Positions 35,651 through 47,375 of a stretch of DNA of 64,000 nucleotides are shown one piece after another (position 1 is the stretch's first letter; every line of letters begins with the position of its first letter). Under the pieces are notes generated by a model. That model was not told the origin of the DNA and searched no databases. It saw nothing but the letters and a program-made list of their open reading frames with translations. The position numbers and the translations under genes were made by a program. The DNA comes from Cladobotryum mycophilum (Eukaryota; Ascomycota; Sordariomycetes; Hypocreales; Hypocreaceae): NCBI GenBank assembly GCA_036429605.1, contig JAVFKD010000016.1:682001-746000 (forward strand). Reading direction: 5' to 3'.

Positions 35651-37193
35651 ATGCTCCGCTCCTTCACACGACCAATCTCCTCAACCTGGAGGTCGAAGAA
35701 ACTCGCCCTCTCTGCACGATGCTGCTGCTTCTTCTCCACGGCAGCCGAAAAGAAGGTATCCGACCCCCTCCGGATATTGTTCTGCGGATCGGATGCGTTT
35801 AGCTGCGAGTCGCTGCGTGCGCTGCAGCGGGAGCGTGTTGTTGGGGGCGGGGCGCTGGTGGAGAGTCTGGATGTGATGGTTTTGCCGCCGAGGAGGATGG
35901 GGAGGGGGTTTAAGGAGGTGCGAGAAGGTGGGTTTGTTAACTTCTTTTCCTTTTCCTTTTTTCTTCTATTTTTCTTTCTTTTTCCTTTTTCCTCGTTCCT
36001 TTTCTTTTTCTTTTTTTTTTTTTTTTTTTTTTTTTTGGGGGGGCCTTTCCGAGAAGAAGATTTGTTAACGAGTTCAAAGTGCCGTGCAAGTCCATGGCGG
36101 AAGAATTGGGCTTGAGAATTCATCAACGAGAGACGTTTAGAAATTGGCAGGTAAAGTCTTTCTTTCTTTCTTTCTTTTTCGCAAAGCAAACATCTTGGGG
36201 TCAACAGAGACACTTGTATGTGTGTGTGTGTGTGTGCTAATGTTGAGAGAGAGAGAGAAAAGTTACCAGATGGAATCAATCTTGTTGTAGTTGTGTCGTT
36301 TGGTTTGTTCGTGCCGCCGCGGATTTTGAATGCGGCAAAGTATGGGGGGTTGAATGTTCATCCTTCACTTTTACCAGAGTAGGTTTCTTCTTCTTCTTCT
36401 TCTTCTTCTATCAGTTTCAAAATAGGATGGACATTCCTTGGCTTTGAATCATGTTTTTTGTCAAACATCCTTTTCTCGGGGGTTGCTAAGTTTTGGTTAG
36501 TCTTCGTGGACCGGCGCCGATTCATCATGCCATGTTGAGGGGGATGAACATATTGGCATATCACTACAGACACTGGATCACAAAGAATTTGATCACGGCA
36601 CCATCCTGGCGCAGACACCGGCACCTGGTCTCCCCCTCCCGGAAAGCGCTTCGATACAGGATCTGACCAAGGCGCTGGGCGTTGCGGGAGCGCAGATGCT
36701 CGTCCAGGGGCTGCGAGATGGCGTGCATGTGCCGCCTCACGTAGATGCCGGGTGGATGGCGAGGCAACTAGCAGGCGGGGCATTGGTCCACGCGCCCAAG
36801 GTCACAAAGGCCGATTCGCAAGTCGATTGGACAAGATGGACGACAAGGGATTTTCAACGGAGAATGAGGGTGTTTGGTGCGGTCTGGACGAGAGGTGTCA
36901 ACGCCAAAGGAGAAGTCAAGCGTGTGATTTTACAGGATGCGGAGGGTGTGGCGGGGGAGGAAGTAGATGGTGTTGACGGGACGTTGGCACTTGTACACGG
37001 TTCGGGGGAGAAAGGGGAGGCAACGGGGGAGAGATATGAAAGAGTGTTGAGGGTTGATGATGCGGCGGGTGTGGTTCATGTGCAGGCTAGTGATGGGGGG
37101 TGGATGAGGGTGAGGAGGGTCAAGGTTGATGGGAAGCCAGAGCAGGCTGCGGCGTCTGGTTTGAGACCTTTTATTACAAAGTTCAATGGGTGA
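35651..37193 (+). CDS. FMT1: Mitochondrial methionyl-tRNA formyltransferase (one frame break)
   Basis: Exons at 35651-35927, 36080-36150, 36263-36378 and 36501-37193 give about 385 aa after correction. The enzyme transfers a formyl group from 10-formyl-THF to Met-tRNA for mitochondrial initiation. The basic, Ser-rich start (MLRSFTRPISSTWRSKK) is a likely mitochondrial presequence. ILFCGSDAFS opens the domain, VPCKSMAEELGLRIHQRETF and LPDGINLVVVVSFGLFVPP follow, and the signature NVHPSLLPDLRGPAPIHHA has the catalytic-type Asn and His. LQTLDHKEFDHGTILAQT is also typical. The frame breaks at a G5 run (36539-36543): six G read HHAMLRGDEHIGISLQTLD. All three introns are enlarged by simple repeats. 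The C-terminal domain is intact, so I take the break as an assembly error. Confidence 0.87.
35938..36035 (+). repeat. Pyrimidine-rich tract in FMT1 intron 1
   Basis: A long CTTTT-type tract ends in a T26-scale run (about 36010-36035) immediately before G7. Such stretches are prone to sequencing and replication slippage. Confidence 0.85.
36386..36409 (+). repeat. (TTC)8 tract in FMT1 intron 3
   Basis: A trinucleotide tract lies just downstream of the donor site; the neighbouring intron carries a (GT)10 tract at 36217-36236. Confidence 0.9.
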
Positions 37194-40100
37194 CTTGGAT
37201 GTAGGATACAAGGTAGCGCTGCGAAGACGCAAGTATATGTTGCTTCGCTGCCTCCTAAATCAATACATCTGATCGGATGTAATGAGGTCGGGAGACGTTT
37301 ACAAAGACTTTTACAAAACTGCAGCAGAACTCATTGGATGCATTTGTAGCTTAACAGCCTCCTTTTTGCTGGCCGGTCTGTCTCTATTTCTCTATTAGGC
37401 TCAGCCTCGGTGGTTTTTATTATTAGTATTCCTGGTGGCTAGGCCTGCCTAGCGTTCACTTAGATGAACCATTCCTGTAATGTGGCCATCTCGTGGATAC
37501 TGATTTCACATACATTATTCTAGTGGACAAGCTACGACTGTGGTCATGGCCAATGACTTGATTAGGAGTTACCTACATCCCAATACTTCTCTTTTATTAA
37601 CGAAATTTCGAGTTACATCTTGGGAACCTTTTGGTCCCCCATAGATTCCCTTCTCATACAAGCCATCGAAGGATACTTGAACAATGTAATCTATCAAATT
37701 AATAGGTTCAGATTTCTTTTTATTTATCACATCGCATCATAGCTTCCGAGATTGATGACGATTAACTAGATTAGAAGATGGAACTGTCTCGAGATATGAT
37801 GTTCACTGCGTTCATCTGGTTGTCAGATATTATTAGTTTACTACTACAAAGAAGCAGTTTATAGACATCCATCGTTTGGAGGATTCGGCCCGGATGGTGA
37901 GAATCTCCATCTTACGGTCAGAGGGTTTCCTCTTTTTCTTTTTCTTTTTCTTTTTCTCTCCCCAGCCTTGTTCACCAAAGACTCTAGCTGCTAGATGCAC
38001 CCCTTTTGTGAGCTGTCAATACCGTGGTGTCCATCTCACTACATAAGCAACTTTTGTTTAGACAGTCTGCCACCAGTAGATGATAGATGATGATTTTGCT
38101 TACACGTGTAAGATGGTCTGAGATGAGATGCAACGCATCATCGTTAAGCTTCCCAAAGCAGACGTAATAATCGACATGTATAATTTTTCAAATGGGAAAG
38201 TCATCTGTTTATGGGGAAAAGCTATCAAGGTCATCAAGGTCATCAAGGTAACGTTAAGGCTCTCTCGCTCTCTCGATATGGAAGGAGGGGAATATCCTGG
38301 CATCTTTTGATGACTCGTAAGCTCAGCGTACCATAAGATCCATGGCATAGTGATGAATGACTGGCATAAGACCCGTGAATGGCGTTACCCAAAAACGATG
38401 AAGATCTACAAAGAAATGTGTGTATCTCTTTTATACCCTGAAAAGATGGCGCAAATGCATGCATGCAAGTATCCCCAAAGGAGAAACAATAGAGGCACAC
38501 ATATGCGGAGATGCCGGCCGAATGCACGATCATCTCCTTTCAAGCCCCCCCTTGTAAATACGCAACATCTCACGAGTATCAGATAAAGTGGTAAAATCTC
38601 CCGTTTTCTTGCTTTCGCATGGTATAACGGTGGGGAAAAGTATCCATTAAAAATAAAGCCAGGGTATCAACGGTGAGCGTGAATTTGGGTCTCGGTGACC
38701 CCCTGAGACTGACAGAGTCTCTTTCCTCCCTCCCTCCTCTCCTTCACGGTGCTCCGTAGACCCACGGTCCATTTTGCCGGCGTTGCAAAAGAAGAAGAAA
38801 AAAGAGAAAAAAGCAATGAATGAACAGGTGGCTGACTCCGCATTATGCATAGTCCAAGGGTCCTTTTTTCTTCTTTTTTTTTGGTGGCCTCACCGTTCTT
38901 GATCGGGGAGCTGCCCCGTCTGAATCTCGCTTGTTGGCCAGCCACGTTGACTCGTTTGTGCTTTGCGTTTTGCGTCTGCAGGTACTCATTCCATATGAAG
39001 AATAGATCTGAGGGATAGCCTCGCTGTTGATGTTGACAATGGGATGGATGCATTATTGAATACCCAACATGCCTTCGATGCTGGCTACGGGCAAAAATGA
39101 ATGTAGTCGCACGCTGGCTGTTATAGGCATCTACAAGCCGTTGTTGTGCTCGCCATAATCCGAGACCCTTTTATTCTGTGCGTTTCATGGTCAACGCGTC
39201 TTTTACTAGTATCTATGTAGTACTAATAGTACTACTAGTAATGATCTATGCAAGTACATGCTAGCAAAGAAGAATTGTTCTCGAGGTTGCTATACTATCC
39301 TACAATTCTAATGCTATCTGTACGAATACATAACAACTCGTTTCTTGACAGGAGAATACAAGAATATAGTGGTGGCTGATGAAAAGAAAGGACAAGCGTC
39401 TAGACTTACACGGGGCTACGTTACTCCAAATTTACCCCGTGGCGCAGCAGCAGCAACAGCTTCGATAACATGGATCTCTCGGGTGGGGGAGAGACAGAGC
39501 TTGGACCTCGTCTAAACAAGGTAGGTAGATAGAAAGAGAATGAATGAATGAATGAATGAATGAATGAATGAATGAATGGGCATGCATATGAATGGATCAA
39601 TGGATGGATGGAGGGAGGGATGCATCAATGGTGTCAAAACCTCCTTTGTATCAATGCTCTTCCTACCAGCAGAGAGAGAGGAATGTTCACCATGCAGGAT
39701 CTCATCTCCCACAAACTAACTTGTAGGTTCATGACGAGAAACACATCTTGCACTGTTACACAAGACACCGGTAAAGCCGAATGAAAAGCTTATTGCAAAA
39801 ACCGGAATGCATATTAATCTCCAATATTATTATGCATGTTTTCCATCAGGGGTCAAGTCCACTGTTTGTCACCACCCTCACGCCCATATTCTGCAATGTA
39901 CAAATGCTTACGCTTCGGTCCGAGCCAGGACATCCACTGATCTGCACCGAAGCAACTGTATTGTCCTGTGTGCAAGAAGGAAAGAAAAGAAAGAAGAAAA
40001 AACCTTTGCAATTGCAGCTCTGATCCAACCACGCCCTATTAGCCAACAGTTGCTGCCTATGCGAAAAGCCTCCTCAAGGTAGGTAGATAGATATTGTCAA

Positions 40101-41120
40101 CCTTCAAATGCCTCATTGCTTGCACCTCTACGGGTTCCGTGCGGGTTTGACGGGTGGCACACCCAAAAAACCCCGTCTGGGAAAACGGGCGGTCCCCCTG
40201 TGAACGTCCACATCGGCGCCATGCGGTGTTCCTGCATTAGTGGACTCCATTGTGGCTACGGATAGAGGTGAGCCATCCCAAAGCAATCTCTTGCCAAGGA
40301 ATGCCTCTCAAATGTATCCGAGTGTCCTCTCTCTCTCTGTTTATTCTTTTGTTTTGGCAAACCTCCTGCCCGCCTCCTCCTCCTCCTCTCTCCATAGACT
40401 GTGCCGTAGTCTCCTTGGCATCCCAATGTCTCCATCTTCAACAAGCCGCTACGGAAGCAATTCCTTTCAAGGGAGACCTGTTGGCTTGGCCTTTGCGAAG
40501 TCTCGGCTCCGATGTTCTCGACCAGGGGGACCCTTTTTTCAAGGACTTTCTTTCATGGTTTTGCGTGGATCATAGACATTCCCCCCAGGCATTGAGGGGG
40601 GAAAGGGTCTCACTCCCATGGCACCACCCCCTTAGCCTCTTTGGGCATCCATTCCTCTTAAAGGGTTCGATCACAAGTCGTGGAGCTAGCCCTGCTAGGG
40701 GGTATCGAATGTGGGCCGTGGGATCCGGTCAACAGAGACAAAGACATGGTAAAGGCTCGGGGCACACACGGCACCATACACACAGGCAGCACACACGCAC
40801 GCTCGGCTTGGCTTGGGATGGCGTGTCGGCTTTTTTATCAACGGGGTCCCATCGGAGAGACGGGGCGAGAACTGGTTCTATCTAAAAGAGGCCGACTTCC
40901 CGCAGTTCAGAGACTTTCCTCTTCGTTATCCCCATTCCCACCTCTGGGTTCAAAAAACAGCTTGTCGTATTCTCAAACGACGTTCAAACAAAAGAAGAGC
41001 TGATAGATAAGCTCTCGTCCTCTGACGTATCGTACGTCCCAGTCACTCATTATCCAGTCATTCGTTCCGACTACGACAAAACAATAACGACCATCACTTC
41101 AATTTAATACATATTTAATA
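37194..41120. other. Intergenic 3.9 kb, no gene recognised
   Basis: No supported gene. It contains a CTTTTT hexamer tract at 37931-37957 and a (TGAA)n tetranucleotide tract at 39538-39578. A 211-codon open stretch at 40250-40885 is low in domain-like features and is judged spurious. Confidence 0.5.
39538..39578. repeat. (TGAA)10 microsatellite
   Basis: This is a near-perfect tetranucleotide array of about 41 bp, followed by degenerate ATGG units to about 39615. Confidence 0.93.
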
Positions 41121-43227
41121 ATGGCTCCCTCTATCGCCGCTCTTAGCACAGCCATCTTGGCGTGTGCAGGCAGCGCCGTTGCTACTCAGTTCTCCCTCAC
41201 GGAAACTTACGACTCGTCCAACTTTGTCGACAAGTTCAACTTCTTTACGGTACGGGGATTTCTGTTCTGTTCTTTTTTCATTTACTAGTAATTTCCGGTG
41301 TTGCTTTGTGTGGCTGAAGATGGGATGGTGTCGTGTTTTGCTTTTTCCCCATGGGGGAGGGGGGATACACTAATTAGAGATCACGCCACTAACAAGCTGC
41401 ATAGGACTCTGATCCCAATGCTGGATTTGTTGTCTATCAAGGAAGAGACCAGGCTCTGGCACAGGGCTTGGTGGCTGTTAGGAACAACGAGGTTTACGTT
41501 GGCGTTGACCACACCACTGTCCTGAGAGGACCTGGTTATCCCGGCCGTAACAGTGTGAGGCTCGAGTCCAAGGCCTCGTACAAGCGCGGTCTCATCGTTG
41601 CCCGATTCACACATCTGCCCTTCAACCGATGCGGCACATGGCCCTCCTTCTGGACGCTGGGGAACAACTGGCCCGGTGACGGCGAGATTGATCTATACGA
41701 AGGGTGGAACGACTACATCCACAACGCGCCCGCTCTCCACGTCGGCAACTCTACTCAGTTTGGCGCATGCCGCCTCGACGGGGCCAACCAGACCTCGCCG
41801 GTCCAGACCAGCAACTGCGACAACACCTACCAGAACCCTCCCCAGCAGTACCTCAACCAGGGCTGTACCGCCGCCGAGTACAACAGCCCCTGGGCCTCCA
41901 GCAGCGGAGGCACCTACGCCATCGAGTGGACCAGCCAGTACATCAAGCTGTACAACTTCTTCCGCGGCAGGGAGCCCGCCAACCTCGGCTCCAGCAACCC
42001 GGACACCTCGTCCTGGGGCGCCCCCTCCGTCTTCCTCAAGGGGAGCGAGTGCGACATCGACCGCCACTTCCAGAACCAGCGCCTGATCATGGACATTACC
42101 TTTTGCGGCAACCCGGCCGGCACGGACGACTTCTGGAGGCAGGCCTGCTCGAGCAAGACGGGGAAAGCCACGTGCGCCGACTACGTTGCCGGTGCCCCTG
42201 GTGACTTTGTCGATTCGTACTTTCAGATTCAGGATATCCGATACTTTTCCGAAAAGGCCAATGTGGTTGACAACGAGAAGCGTTATGAGGAGGCGGATGA
42301 TGAGGCGGTGGTAGTAGCTGTTGTTGCCGAGACCGAGACCGTCAGCGAGCCGGCCATCACCTATGCTTCCTCCGGTACTGGTGCCCCCGCTCCCGTCACC
42401 ACCACCGGCCGATGGACCAACACCACCGTCACCGCCGCCCCCACCTCGGTCGACTACACCACGTCCACCGTGTACACCACATCCGTCCATACCATCACAA
42501 AGTGCCCTCCCTACGTCGTCGACTGCCCCTCTGGCGGCTACGTGACCACCGAGACCATCCCCCTGTACACCACCGTCTGCCCCGTCACCGCCACGGAAGT
42601 TCCTGCTGCTCCCCAGCCCACCGCCACCGAGGGTGCCCCCGATGAGACCATCACCACCAAGGTTACCAGGACCTACACCATCACCAGCTGCGCGCCCACC
42701 GTGACCAACTGCCCCGTCGGCAGCACCACCACCGAGGTCATCACCACGACCTACTGCCCCGGCAAGGCCACCGGTGTCCCCACCTGGGTCCCTTCGTACA
42801 CTGCGCCCAGCCCTCAGGAGTCCGCCACCGAAGGCATTCCCGCCGCCTCCGCACCGGCACCCTCTGCACCAGCTGACAGCCCTGCTCCTGCTGCCCCCTC
42901 CGCGCCAGCCGACACTCCTGCTCCCCCGCCGAGTCCGCCGCCCCCACGACCGTCATCTACCAGACAGCCACCGTCATCCCTCAACCAATCCCCCAACCCA
43001 GCGCCCCCGGCAACGGCAACGGCAGCAACGGAACCACCTATGTTCCCCAGCCTTCCTCCGGCGTCATCCAGACTCCCGGTAACCCAGCCCCCGCTCCCGC
43101 GCCCACCGGCCAAACCCCCGGCGAGGGCTGCACCGGCCCCAACTGCCCTCCCCCTACCAACAGCTCCGTCCGCGCCGGCGTCAGCACCATTGCTCTCGTC
43201 AGCGCCCTGGTAGCCATGCTTCTCTAG
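41121..43227 (+). CDS. GPI-anchored GH16 endo-beta-glucanase (one frame break)
   Basis: Exons at 41121-41249 and 41405-43227 give about 650 aa after correction. MAPSIAALSTAILACAGSAVA is a signal peptide. The GH16 catalytic core follows, with GTWPSFWTLG and the active-site motif GDGEIDLYEG (nucleophile and acid/base glutamates near residues 137 and 142). Family role: cleavage or remodelling of beta-1,3(4)-glucans of the wall. From about residue 390 it becomes a Thr/Ser/Pro-rich stalk with repeated TVTNCP-type cysteine units. The reading frame to 43213 ends without an anchor. With one extra C in the run at 42923-42927 the stalk continues (AAPTTVIYQTATVIPQP) to GCTGPNCPPPTNSSVRAG and a hydrophobic GPI-signal tail STIALVSALVAMLL ending at 43227. 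That ending is far more sensible, so the break is probably an error. Confidence 0.88.
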
Positions 43228-43800
43228 AGCATCATCAGCCACCATTCGTCAACCGTCATTAGATTTTTGGATATAAAAAAAATTAATGGAAATATATTCA
43301 GAGTATATAGTTGAAGGAGGAGGGGAGAGAGAACAGGAAGGAACGCGCATATGTGGTGAAGCATGCTCATGTCTGGGCATTTGGCCTTGGCTAGACTAAT
43401 AGAATATCTATTTGGGATAAAGAATAATTTTATGTAATTTTATGCATATTATAGTGGTTTTTTTTTTCAACTACTTTATGAGAAAAAAAGAGTCCAAAGG
43501 ATGGTCTATTCGTGTAACTATACTTTGTACTCCGTATATCAGAGTTATATGCAAAGCTGGTATTGTTTGTCGTGATGCCAATTCCGTATATCTTGTAATT
43601 CGATTCCAGCCCCTCATTAAGCATCCCCATCCTCGCGTAGCTCCCCTCGTTCCCCCCTTTATTACGCCCCATCCGCGTGCTCATAAAAAATGGCACACGC
43701 ACACGCACACGCACACACATCCCCTCATTTCATTCCTCATAATCATACTCATCACGTTCATCAACCTCCCCCACCGGCTCACTCACCGCACACCACGCCG
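43228..43800. other. Intergenic between convergent genes
   Basis: No gene is supported. It holds the GH16 3' UTR and an imperfect CACACG/CACACA tract at about 43690-43715. Confidence 0.5.
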
Positions 43801-44286
43801 TCACCAGATGCGCGCCGCCATTCCTCCCGCCCCCTGCTCACTCACCACCGCCCTCGCCAACCTGACCAGCTTCTCCCAGTGCCCGCGCGGCACGTGCTCC
43901 GGCCCCGGCGTGCCGTCCAGTATCGCGCCGACGGTGAGCCAGTACTGCACCGATCCCACCGCCGGGTGGTGGACGATGGCGTGGAACTTGGTCCTGTCTA
44001 GTGAGGCGGCGACGCGCGCGCGAGGCATTTGGCGGGAGCGAGGGGATGTGAGGGAGAGTAGCAGGCCGAAGGGCAGGGTGCTAGAGTCTGGGCGGGGTGA
44101 GCACGGCGTAGTTTTTGTAGTCGTTGTAGTCGTTGTGATTGTATTTGTAGACGGCAAGGTCGGTTGTAGAGGTTTGATATTCGCTCTCTTCTTCACAGGC
44201 GTATCGTGTAACGATCTCGTCGACGCTGAGAATGTACTCATTGAGTAAGAACCCGCCATGGCCCCCCCAAAAAAAAATCTGGGCAA
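43801..44286 (-). CDS. Uncertain small gene of unknown function
   Basis: Minus-strand reading gives a 161-codon frame whose C-terminal half is protein-like (LDRTKFHAIVHHPAVGSVQY, then PEHVPRGHWEKLVRLARAVV). In the upstream part a different frame looks more like coding sequence (YILSVDEIVTRYACEEESEY, then YKYNHNDYNDYKNYAVLTPP), after a possible GTAAGT...ATGAG intron near 44236-44295. The two parts do not connect with a simple intron or one base change. The start, exon structure and identity are therefore unresolved; it could be a small multi-exon gene or a relic. Confidence 0.35.
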   Translation of the reverse strand: MPRFFFGGAMAGSYSMSTFSASTRSLHDTPVKKRANIKPLQPTLPSTNTITTTTTTTKTTPCSPRPDSSTLPFGLLLSLTSPRSRQMPRARVAASLDRTKFHAIVHHPAVGSVQYWLTVGAILDGTPGPEHVPRGHWEKLVRLARAVVSEQGAGGMAARIW

Positions 44287-44311
44287 AAAAACTTACTTCA
44301 AAAGAAAACAA

Positions 44312-44828
44312 AAGATTCCAAGAAGAGGAGGGGGGACAACCACCTCCCTATTTGTAATTCTCTTGTGAAAGAAAAGAAGTGAGAAGAAAAAAAGAATGGC
44401 TGTTTCCTCTAAATCGTGGCTGAGAGGAGGGAGAGAGAGAGGGAGAGGGGAGCATAAATGACATATACTTTTTTTTATGTACGAGAAAAAGTATTGCTAC
44501 GGTAAAAGAAGTGTTTTGTTGGGGGGATTAGTATTTAGGCTTACACGATTCGGTTTCGTCGGTATTCAGGTGAGAGAGGGCTTGACAAGAGACGGTGAGT
44601 AAAGGTTATGGCTGGGGTAATGGGCTGCTGCCACATGGATAGCATGGTCGGTCATCCACTTGGTGGAATAAGGGGTAAGTAGCAAACTGATTCACCAACT
44701 ATGCATGCACTTGTAAACATCACGAGAGATCCGTGGATGGGAGACAGGCACGAACACGTGCATCGTGAAGGGTATCATTATTCTATATCCTATATACTCT
44801 ACTATGCCGACCTCTTAAACGCGAGTCT
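44312..44828. other. Intergenic upstream of the uncertain gene, MED1 3' flank
   Basis: No gene is supported; purine-rich tracts occur at 44370-44460. Confidence 0.45.
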
Positions 44829-46961
44829 TCACGACAAGCGCGTGCGGATCCACTCAGCCCACTTACAAAGGTCCTCCAGGTGCTCAAGCACCTTGCCCAG
44901 GCCATCTCTCGTAAGCTGCTTTCCCTTGCCCTTGGCTGGTCCGTTCCCATCCTGACCAAGAACGTTCTCGTCTACAATTTCCACCGTGCCGCCTTCAAGG
45001 ATTCGAAGCGTAATATTAACCGTCGAGTCCCGCATGGGGAACACTACCTGCAGATGTGGCGCGGGATGAACCCACAAAATAACATCAAGGTCCATGTCTT
45101 CTGCAGCGGCCAACTCGACGTCGTGTTCTCGACTCTGGTCTGATGAAGCCATGAAGTCGGCGAGCTGATCCTTGGTCGTGGAGCTGTTTTTGCTTGACGT
45201 TGGTTTGCCTGCCTTGACGCTTGTACGTGGGCCATCTTTCGTCTTGGGGCCGAAGCTGTTATCGAGAAGGGTAGAAAGGAATGCGAATTGTCGTAGGAGA
45301 GGAAGCATATCGATAAGTTGCCGGGGATGAGAGAAGGGCATCTCTGTAACCTCTTGTGAATAAATCGGTTTGTAGATGAATAAAGTATTCTTATGGCTTC
45401 TGGTGAATGATTTCCCGTCCCGATCAAAAACGCGGACGTCCCTCGACCGTGTAATCGTTCTAGATTCACTAGGGTCCTGTTTACTACCAAATGGAATAGG
45501 GAAAAATAGGCCGTCAAATGTCGGCGGCGGCGGTGGAGGACGATGTCCAAAATCATTAGAGGCGTTTGGATTGGGCGGAGTTGCGTTTGCATACGAGTAC
45601 AGTCGGATCCAGTCGTTCTGGGGGAGAATAACCGGCGGGTCGAATGTTACAGTGAACATGACCTGAGGTACGTTGGATAAGCCAAGTTGCAGAACCTCCA
45701 TGCTGGCATCTTTGTTTTCTTCAGATGGTGGCAGAGAGATATTATCGGGCTCTTGCCAGTCCAACATTGGCTTTGTCGGATCCATGGTCGGGTGGTGCTT
45801 AACAATGTCCTTGGAGATCCAATCCTCCGAGACTCTGATGGACGGCAGGCCTAAACCGTCGATAGGCGCGCAACTGAGCAAAAGGGACCATACTTTCTCT
45901 TCTTTATCAGAAAAGGATGATATTTTATCGTTTGATGGCGCAATGTATCGTAGCTCTCTCCAGTATTGCAGAGCGAGACCAACCTTGCCTCGGGTGTGCA
46001 TGACAGGATAGCCGTTCCTAGAACACATGGCTGCCAATGATAGATATTTATCAGATTTCTCGCTCATGCTCGGGTCCTCTCGAAGCTTGGAAATATCCCA
46101 TTGAAACAGTCTTTCTAGACTGACGTGTATTCCGGCCAAGGCTTCGTAACAGTCCAACCCGGGAACGATGCTGAGTTTATCGAGCGTTGCTATCTGCTCA
46201 AAATTTGACGCAAATTCATCGAGTGTCTTGGTCAGAGGACTTTGATTCGGAGCGAGTTGCAAGTCCCTGAGAAGAATTTGACTTGCTTCTTCCATGTGCT
46301 TGGAAACTGACGGCGCAGATCCATGGTACGCGAGCGAGACGCTTTGCACAATGTTGTTGTCTAGGACGATATCTAACGAAATTGCAGACCCCGCGATTGC
46401 CAACGTCTTGGTTTTTCGACCACCGGGAGTAGCATGTTCTTCGGAGAGAAGTTCGAGGCCGAGTCGTTGTGCCAGACGTTCCAGGCCGGCTTCGCTGACG
46501 AATCCCTTCTTTTGCTGCGAGTGTGTTAGCTATTTCATCTTTGTATAGTTTCGGGCTACCGTGCTCTGACATTCAAAAGCTTTAAAATGGTATCCAGTCG
46601 CTTTAGCTTGTCATCCTCGGTCCCGTAACCGACTCCTAGAGTGTCTAGCCCTCCGACGCCGTCGAGCCCAATATCGAAACCACCAGATACCAATGCGCCC
46701 ATTGCTGCTGCTGCCGACGGGCTATCAAAGCCGAACCCCCCGTGGCTGACTGCCCCATTAGTGTTGATGTTGCCGGCGACTTCTTGACTTGTTGGGGTGA
46801 CGATCTCTGGCCTCGGGGGAGAATGCAGCTTGTGCGGGATTGGAGAACGGCGTGGATGTAGGAGGTGTCGCGCCCGCCAGTTGCGACGGGGTCGGACCCT
46901 GTTGTGAGGGTGTGCGGCCCTGCTGCGAGGGAGCATGCTTCATAGGCGTCGGCGTTGCCAT
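44829..46961 (-). CDS. MED1: Mediator of RNA polymerase II transcription subunit 1 (two frame breaks)
   Basis: Exons at 46571-46961 and 44829-46514, with a 56-nt intron (46515-46570, branch GCTAACA, acceptor CGCAG), give about 692 aa. The N-terminus MATPTPMKHAPSQQGRTPSQ starts a Gln/Ser/Pro-rich segment. A conserved block GFGFDSPSAAAAMGAL and the Med1 domain follow (KKGFVSEAGLERLAQRLGLE, AIAGSAISLDIVLDNNIVQS, VSLAYHGSAPSVSKHMEEA). Med1 sits in the Mediator middle module and bridges regulators and Pol II. Two G/C runs each lack one base: 46815-46819 (needed for FSPRGQRSSPQQVKKSP) and 46736-46741 (needed for SATGGFGFDSPSAA). With both corrected the frame is continuous. The donor GTCAGA is weak, so that boundary is approximate. 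Confidence 0.88.
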
Positions 46962-47375
46962 GGTGTTTGTTGTGTCGAAGAATAGAGAGGGGAGGGTTTG
47001 ACGATATTATGCTGGAATAGAGGGGCGAGAGCACCAGCTAGTAATGAATGACGCAATCGAAGACATAGATGGGCACACGAAATGACATTTGTGGCCTGCG
47101 TTGAAGAAGAAAAAGAAATAAAGCTGCTGATGTTGAAGCTAAGATGATGCAAGAGTGTAGCTGGTACGCTATAGCTATGTCAGAGCGCGAATGGCTATAG
47201 AGAAGCTCTGGCACTCATCAGCCTTGCAGTAGCCCCACTATTTGTCCCCCCACACACACAAAGATAGCAGCAGCGAGAGAACTTGCAGCCTTGCATTAAC
47301 AACTCTCTTTCAAACTCAACCAGCTTCGGCCAGCGGCATCTTCTTGGCCGGCAAAGAGTCAACGAGGGACTCTCA
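46962..47375. promoter_or_regulatory. Shared promoter of divergent MED1 and RRM-like genes
   Basis: The two start codons face away from each other across 414 bp, so both promoters must lie here. I see no decisive element. Confidence 0.6.

Noticed and set aside
35542..36279. A 245-codon minus-strand frame with a long lysine tract
   Set aside because: It is the complement of the FMT1 exons and of the T-run in intron 1, so it is composition-driven.
40250..40885. A 211-codon plus-strand frame in the large spacer upstream of the GH16 gene
   Set aside because: It has no domain-like segments, mixed codon use and heavy repeat content, and the opposite frames are equally open.
43442..44248. A 268-codon plus-strand frame downstream of the GH16 gene
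   Set aside because: It starts in AT-rich and dinucleotide-repeat DNA and has no recognisable domain; the better coding signal there is on the minus strand.
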